Origin: Firmicutes bacterium UBA4795
Lineage (GTDB): Bacteria; Bacillota; Desulfotomaculia; Desulfotomaculales; Nap2-2B
DNA length: 50,146 nucleotides
NCBI GenBank assembly: GCA_002402825.1
Contig: DHGP01000017.1
Location: 37,811 to 87,956, forward strand
Reading direction: 5' to 3'
Positions 45,956 to 50,146 of this stretch are shown piece by piece. Under the pieces are notes generated by a model. That model saw only the letters and a list, made by a program, of their open reading frames with translations, had not been told where the DNA came from and did not search any database. Position 1 is the stretch's first letter; the number at the start of each line of letters is the position of its first letter. The translations under genes and the position numbers were made by a program.

Positions 45956-47143
45956 TTATTTTAGTATAGCAGGGGTAGGTTGATCGCTAGGTGGAGGAAG
46001 CAATTGCACGGGTTCAGCTAATAAAAATTTGCCTTTTTGAATCCACTCTTTAAGCAGGTTGGCAATCTCTAATGCCCTTGGGTAACTGGATAATGGGGCC
46101 GTAGGTACTTCTTTACCGTTAACCATTATTTTTCCTGATTTTAATTGAGCGTAACTTACGTAACCCAAATTACCCGGGAGGCGATTGGGGTAAGCTTCCC
46201 CATAGTCTACAATTGGGGCATATAATTCTTCATCGGCTGCGGCGGCGAAGCGGGCAATCTCTTCATTTAAAATAGGAATAGGAATGCCGATGCCTACACT
46301 TAAAGTAGCTCCGTAACCTAAGTAGCTGGTTCCTACCAACCAGCGCGGGTCCATTTGCTTTAAATCGCCAATTACCATTAGGGTTCCCCCGCTAGGTCCC
46401 AATTCATTCCCGTTAACATCGCGTTGAATAAAAGGTAAATGTTGGGTACCATGCCAGGCTACGTAACCAATACCCCCTCCTAAAAATATCCTAGTGCCCA
46501 GGCCAATAGTTTTAAAGTATGGATCTTTAAGTAAGGGGCTTAATTGACCAGAAGTAGAATAATGGGCGTTACCTAAACCTGGTTTAAGCATTCCCATATA
46601 GGTATAAATGGTGCGATTACTAAGGTTAACTGCACAGTTATAATTTTGGTAAGCGTTGCGAGGGTTAAATAAGACGGCTTCATTAATATCGTCTAAAGTA
46701 AGCGTGGTTTCAATTTTCCGGCGTGGATAACAATCAGTCCCGTACCCTGTTGCTTTTAAATGGATGGGCTTGCGAGCAACTAAATCCTGGATAACGTGTC
46801 CCCCACCGTACCAAAACTCACCAGGATAGGTACTGTTCAAAGGGTCATCTTCCGGAACTTCAGTAGCCCCTAAATACGCATCTACGGCCGCAATGCCAGT
46901 GTAAGCAGGAACATTATTCAACCATAGCCGGTGCATTTTTATGCGGGGAGCAGAATGGCCGAAATTTAAAAAAACACCTGAAGAACACATGGGCCCGAAT
47001 GTACCAGTCGTCACCACATCTACTTCGCGAGCAGCTTGCGCTAAACCTTTCTCGGCGACCAGTTCAATTAGTTCGGCCGCGGTTACTACTACGGCTTTGC
47101 CTTCTTTAATTTTAGCGTTAATTTCGGCATAAGTTTTATCCAT
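45956..47143 (-). CDS. DUF39 homocysteine-biosynthesis (sulfurtransferase) enzyme
   Basis: A 395-residue DUF39 (COG1900) protein: VVTTGTFGPMCSSGVFLNFG with the conserved Cys, HRLWLNNVPAYTGIAAVDAY, a glycine-rich GGHVIQDLVA and GTQHLPFIQRDVNGNELGP. The methanogen homologue, with a NIL-ferredoxin, converts aspartate semialdehyde and sulfide into homocysteine. CBS domains seen in some relatives are absent. First gene of a three-gene operon; ATG after GGGGGAG, promoter at 47186-47214. Confidence 0.9.
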   Translation of the reverse strand: MDKTYAEINAKIKEGKAVVVTAAELIELVAEKGLAQAAREVDVVTTGTFGPMCSSGVFLNFGHSAPRIKMHRLWLNNVPAYTGIAAVDAYLGATEVPEDDPLNSTYPGEFWYGGGHVIQDLVARKPIHLKATGYGTDCYPRRKIETTLTLDDINEAVLFNPRNAYQNYNCAVNLSNRTIYTYMGMLKPGLGNAHYSTSGQLSPLLKDPYFKTIGLGTRIFLGGGIGYVAWHGTQHLPFIQRDVNGNELGPSGGTLMVIGDLKQMDPRWLVGTSYLGYGATLSVGIGIPIPILNEEIARFAAAADEELYAPIVDYGEAYPNRLPGNLGYVSYAQLKSGKIMVNGKEVPTAPLSSYPRALEIANLLKEWIQKGKFLLAEPVQLLPPPSDQPTPAILK

Positions 47144-47185
47144 ATAAATACATTCTCCCCCTTTGGTGCTTAAAAAGTCTTAACT

Positions 47186-47214
47186 ATTTTATTATTAATT
47201 TTACTTAAAGTCAA
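47186..47214 (-). promoter_or_regulatory. Promoter of the homocysteine operon
   Basis: Minus-strand TTGACT (47209-47214), 17 nt, TAAAAT (47186-47191), about 40 nt before the DUF39 ATG. Confidence 0.65.
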
Positions 47215-47300
47215 TGAAAACTCACCTGCCTTGTTTACACCGGCTTAATTTTAAGGTAAGATTAAAGTCAAAAATTGAATTAGGACTAGGGAGGATGCTA

Positions 47301-48356
47301 ATGACCAGCTATAAAATTGCCGTAATTCCAGGAGACGGAACTGGTCCGGAACAGGTAAACGAAGGAATAAAAGTTTTAAACGCGATAGCCGAACGGGGTG
47401 GTTTTAAATTAGAAATGACCACCTATGATTTTGGCGGGGAACGTTATTTGCGCACCCAGGAGACGCTACCGGACAGCAGCCTGGAAGAGCTTAAAGGTTT
47501 TCACGCCATATATTTAGGAGCCATTGGTCACCCGGCGGTAAAACCAGGTATATTAGAAAAAGGAATTTTGTTACGCTTACGCTTTGAACTTGATTTATAC
47601 ATAAATCTAAGGCCCGTAAAATTATATCCCGGGGTGGATACCCCTCTTAAAGATAAAGGGCCGGAAGACATTAACTTTGTGGTAGTACGGGAAAATACGG
47701 AGGGTTTATATACGGGCAGCGGAGGATTTCTTAAAAAAGGAACGCCGGATGAGGTGGCCATTCAGACTTCAATAAATACCCGCCAAGGAGTAGAAAGATG
47801 TATCCGTTACGCCTTTGAATACTGCCGTAAAAGAAACCATCAGAAAAAGGTAACCTTATGCGGGAAGACAAATGTGCTTACTTACGCCTTTGACCTTTGG
47901 GAAAGAGTATTTCACGAAATTGGGACAGCCTACCCGGATATAAAAAGAGATTACGCCCACGTAGACGCTACTTGCATGTGGATGGTAAAAAATCCTGAAT
48001 GGTTTGACGTTATTGTCACCGATAACATGTTTGGGGATATTATAACCGATTTAGGGGCTATGATTCAAGGGGGTATGGGGATTGCGGCCGGCGGGAACAT
48101 TAACCCGCAAGGGGTTTCCATGTTTGAACCCATAGGCGGTTCGGCCCCAAAGTACACTGGAAAAAACATGATTAACCCCCTGGCGGCCATTTGCGCGGCA
48201 GCCATGATGCTTGAATACTTAGGGGAGAAAAAAGCCGCCCTTATGGTGGAAAACGCTGTTGCCCAGGTTTGTGCCCGGCACTTGAAGAGTTTAGCTGCCG
48301 GTGAAATGGGCTATACCACCTCCGAAATCGGTGATTTGGTAGTGCGTTACATTTAA
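47301..48356 (+). CDS. Isocitrate/3-isopropylmalate dehydrogenase family enzyme
   Basis: About 351 residues, a beta-decarboxylating dehydrogenase: IAVIPGDGTGPEQVNEG, RENTEGLYTG, KTNVLTYAFDLWERVF, VTDNMFGDIITDLGAMIQGG and GSAPKYTGKNMINPLA. The GSAPKYTGKN motif differs from typical LeuB (GSAPDIAGK), so the substrate could be isopropylmalate, isocitrate or a related malate. The ATG 7 nt after GGGAGG is chosen; the frame is open for 29 more codons upstream. It is the only plus-strand gene outside the element and converges on a tiny minus-strand frame. Confidence 0.85.
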   Translation: MTSYKIAVIPGDGTGPEQVNEGIKVLNAIAERGGFKLEMTTYDFGGERYLRTQETLPDSSLEELKGFHAIYLGAIGHPAVKPGILEKGILLRLRFELDLYINLRPVKLYPGVDTPLKDKGPEDINFVVVRENTEGLYTGSGGFLKKGTPDEVAIQTSINTRQGVERCIRYAFEYCRKRNHQKKVTLCGKTNVLTYAFDLWERVFHEIGTAYPDIKRDYAHVDATCMWMVKNPEWFDVIVTDNMFGDIITDLGAMIQGGMGIAAGGNINPQGVSMFEPIGGSAPKYTGKNMINPLAAICAAAMMLEYLGEKKAALMVENAVAQVCARHLKSLAAGEMGYTTSEIGDLVVRYI

Positions 48357-48446
48357 TTATCTATTTCCTCCGAAAAAAACTACAAAATCAATTTTTCGAG
48401 AATCATCTTTTTGAGGAATTTTAATTTCTTTTAATAACATACTCAT
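48357..48446 (-). CDS. 29-residue peptide candidate
   Basis: Short frame with a strong site (GGAGGTGAA, then TATTTG, then ATG) encoding MSMLLKEIKIPQKDDSRKID and ending FVVFFGGNR. It ends right next to the convergent dehydrogenase gene. Function unknown. The rest of the gap (48447-48554) holds nothing I can assign. Confidence 0.4.
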   Translation of the reverse strand: MSMLLKEIKIPQKDDSRKIDFVVFFGGNR

Positions 48447-48554
48447 CAAATATTCACCTCCTGGTCTTCCTGCTCACATTTTAACATAATAATTTATTTT
48501 TAAGCAACTTCCAGACGCTTTGTGAATGCTGTCACGAATTTTTAGGCAAAATTT

Positions 48555-48695
48555 TCAATCACGGCGTTCGCCTGGCGCAAGCGCCGGCTCAAGACGGTTG
48601 ATGATATTGAGCGTTATTTCCGGCCGCCTCTGAGTTAATTTCTGAAAATCTAATCTATTCAAATCAACGTCAGATGGCTCATCTTCTATCCCTTC
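48555..48695 (-). other. In-frame 46-codon extension after the TAG stop of the SLH gene
   Basis: After TAG at 48696-48698 the same frame stays open to TGA (48555-48557), reading EGIEDEPSDVDLNRLDFQKL, TQRRPEITLNIINRLEPALA and PGERRD. The composition is protein-like, but no separate start codon with a ribosome site exists. It may be a former C-terminus, a remnant of another gene, or a readthrough tail. Confidence 0.35.
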
Positions 48696-49853
48696 CTATT
48701 GCTTTGTTTTACTGCTAACCCCTAACAAGCGCTTTATCATTACTACCGCCTGGGCCCTCGTGGCTTGCCCTTTGGGGTTAAAATGCTGCTCATTTATTCC
48801 CTTAACCACCCCCAACTTTACTGAAACAGCCACGGCATCTTTTGCCCAGGAGCTAATTTGCGATGCGTCGGTAAAGGTAAGAGGACCAGGGTTTTGATAA
48901 AGACTGCCTGCGGTAAACATATACGCCCGCATTATTACCGTGGCCATTTCTTCCCTGGTAATAAAGCGGTAAGGCTCAAAGTAATCCCTTTTTGTTCCTT
49001 TAATTATATTGGCGGCGGAAACTGCTTTTACCGGGGTGTAAAACCAAGCGTTTTGAGAGACATCAAGAAATTCCGGTGAGTTTGTATCGGGCAAAGGTAA
49101 ATCTAGGGCCCGTTGAATAAAAGCCGTAAATTCAGCCCTGGTTACCTTATCGTTTGGTTTAAAAGTATCCTTTCCCACCCCTTTGACTATTCCCAGGGTA
49201 GCCATAAGTTCAATATCCTGTTTTGCCCAATGATTAGTCGGTACATCCTTAAAGGTGATTAGTAACTGGGTTGCCCCCTCTTTTTTTGCGGGTGAAACTG
49301 GCTGTTTTAATTCGGTTTTTTCTTCAGATACGGGAATATTTTTCTTTACTCCAGTACTATCGCCACCTGTTTCACCTCCACCAGAGCCGCCGCCCGGACC
49401 CGGGGATGAGCCATCGTGACTTGTCATTTCCTGTTTTAAAGCTTCCATTAAACCAGCATATTGAGGAGGTAGTTTTTTTACCTTTAAAAAATCATTTATT
49501 TCTTGAGGGAACGCTTGAAAAGTTGCCGCCAAAAGGGCCTTGTTTTTTAAAATTAATTCTACTACGTTACGGTAAAATTCGTCTTCAAAATTAGCCAAGG
49601 TAAGATTTTCTTGGGCCAGTTGGTTGCTTAAATCCAGAATAAACTGGTTGATTTCATTTTCGGTTACCTTTCCGGTGGCGGTTAATTTGTTAGTCAGCTC
49701 ATTAATGAGGCTAGCATATTCTGGCTTTGTTTTTAATTTTTCGTAAGCATCGGTCAGGGTTTTGGCCTGAAGGGGAACGACGCCCGGTATAAGAAAAAAC
49801 ATTAAGCTTACCAGCACGATAATTTTAAATATTTTTTTTCTAAAAAACACCAT
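48696..49853 (-). CDS. Secreted S-layer homology (SLH) domain protein
   Basis: A 385-residue surface protein. A signal peptide (residues 1-31, IFKIIVLVSLMFFLIPGVVP) is followed by a helical region (35-145), a glycine-rich linker (PGPGGGSGGGETGG) and three SLH repeats (FKDVPTNHWAKQDIELMATL, FLDVSQNAWFYTPVKAVSAA, FTDASQISSWAKDAVAVSVK), each with the TRAE/TREE/TRAQ motif. SLH domains bind pyruvylated wall polymers, so it is anchored to the cell wall. ATG after AAGGAGGG. Confidence 0.9.
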   Translation of the reverse strand: MVFFRKKIFKIIVLVSLMFFLIPGVVPLQAKTLTDAYEKLKTKPEYASLINELTNKLTATGKVTENEINQFILDLSNQLAQENLTLANFEDEFYRNVVELILKNKALLAATFQAFPQEINDFLKVKKLPPQYAGLMEALKQEMTSHDGSSPGPGGGSGGGETGGDSTGVKKNIPVSEEKTELKQPVSPAKKEGATQLLITFKDVPTNHWAKQDIELMATLGIVKGVGKDTFKPNDKVTRAEFTAFIQRALDLPLPDTNSPEFLDVSQNAWFYTPVKAVSAANIIKGTKRDYFEPYRFITREEMATVIMRAYMFTAGSLYQNPGPLTFTDASQISSWAKDAVAVSVKLGVVKGINEQHFNPKGQATRAQAVVMIKRLLGVSSKTKQ

Positions 49854-50146
49854 ATTTTCCCTCCTTTTTTTCCTTTAATACTTTATATTCTCCATTTAAA
49901 GCCAAAATCCTGTTAGTTTTAGGTTCAAAAATTTTTCCAACCTTAATTTAAATGTTAGCCCGAAAATACGGGGTTAAAACCGTTCTCATCAGAAGAAGCA
50001 AAAACCCGGATACGCCGGTTGCGCCAGTGCTGTTTCCATCATCGAACATATCGGACTGGGGGCCTAAGGGATCCTGTCCAGGAAAGTGCCGATTCTAAAG
50101 CAATCAAAGAAACCCACCAGGCATCTATCCAAATCCGCCCAGAGGA
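49854..50146. other. Unassigned right end
   Basis: No promoter or gene I can name. On the plus strand, overlapping open frames run from about 49950 to the edge. One reads SADSKAIKETHQASIQIRPE at its end and another contains GCASAVSIIEHIGLGA before a stop. They could be pieces of one frameshifted gene or transposon remnant that continues past the window. Confidence 0.3.

Noticed and set aside
47214..47300. N-terminal 29-codon extension of the dehydrogenase
   Set aside because: It overlaps the minus-strand promoter, has no ribosome site and does not look like family sequence; the internal ATG with GGGAGG is better.
49940..50146. Transposase fragment at the right edge
   Set aside because: Some phrases look protein-like in two frames, but no transposase motif or terminal inverted repeat can be identified within the window.

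Overview
The window looks like a chromosomal segment of an anaerobic, hydrogen-metabolising Firmicute of the class Clostridia, probably a Peptococcaceae- or Syntrophomonadaceae-type organism. The reasons are the NADH-linked [FeFe]-hydrogenase cluster, the recJ-relA-(beta-lactamase fold)-hisS-aspS order on one strand, strong AGGAGG ribosome sites with frequent TTG/GTG starts, S-layer homology domains and modest GC. The genus is an inference; no rRNA is present.

Region 1 (about 1-18010, minus strand) is a hydrogen-metabolism block. Read in transcription order it holds nfnA-nfnB (ferredoxin/NADH/NADP transhydrogenase), then a sensing/signalling set (DRTGG protein, RsbW-like kinase, sensory-type [FeFe]-hydrogenase, second DRTGG protein, PHP protein, HATPase protein), then two multimeric hydrogenases. 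The second hydrogenase (HndB-like, HydC2, HydB2, HydA2) has lost the N-terminal [2Fe-2S] cysteines of HydB. The first (HydC1, HydB1, HydA1) has HydB fused to a complete GltD/NfnB-like flavoprotein. The block ends with the maturation genes (TM1266-type regulator, aspA, start of hydF), which have their own consensus promoter and a leader with a 13-bp hairpin.

Region 2 (18206-27344) is housekeeping: aspS, hisS, a glyoxalase-II-like hydrolase, relA and recJ. recJ carries four in-frame insertions of intergenic-type repeats.

Region 3 (27584-41397) is an integrated element of about 13.8 kb in tRNA-Arg(CCU), bounded by 61-bp perfect direct repeats and flanked inside by matching tandem integrase-arm-like sites. 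It encodes integrase, excisionase/AlpA-like proteins, a primase-helicase, a Toprim protein, an ArpU-like regulator, a P27-type small terminase and an HK97-fold major capsid protein. I see no large terminase, portal, protease or tail genes. It therefore resembles a phage satellite rather than a complete prophage. Its left accessory part carries a three-repeat CRISPR-like array without cas genes, a Csx3-like small protein and several small genes behind a consensus promoter.

Region 4 (41349-50146) is chromosomal again: the intact tRNA-Arg, a LysM protein, a YjbQ protein, a subtilisin-like protease with a tiny upstream gene, a three-gene operon matching the aspartate-semialdehyde-to-homocysteine sulfur pathway (DUF39, NIL-ferredoxin, UPF0280), an isopropylmalate/isocitrate dehydrogenase-family enzyme and an SLH-domain surface protein. 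The last 293 bases hold no gene I can name.
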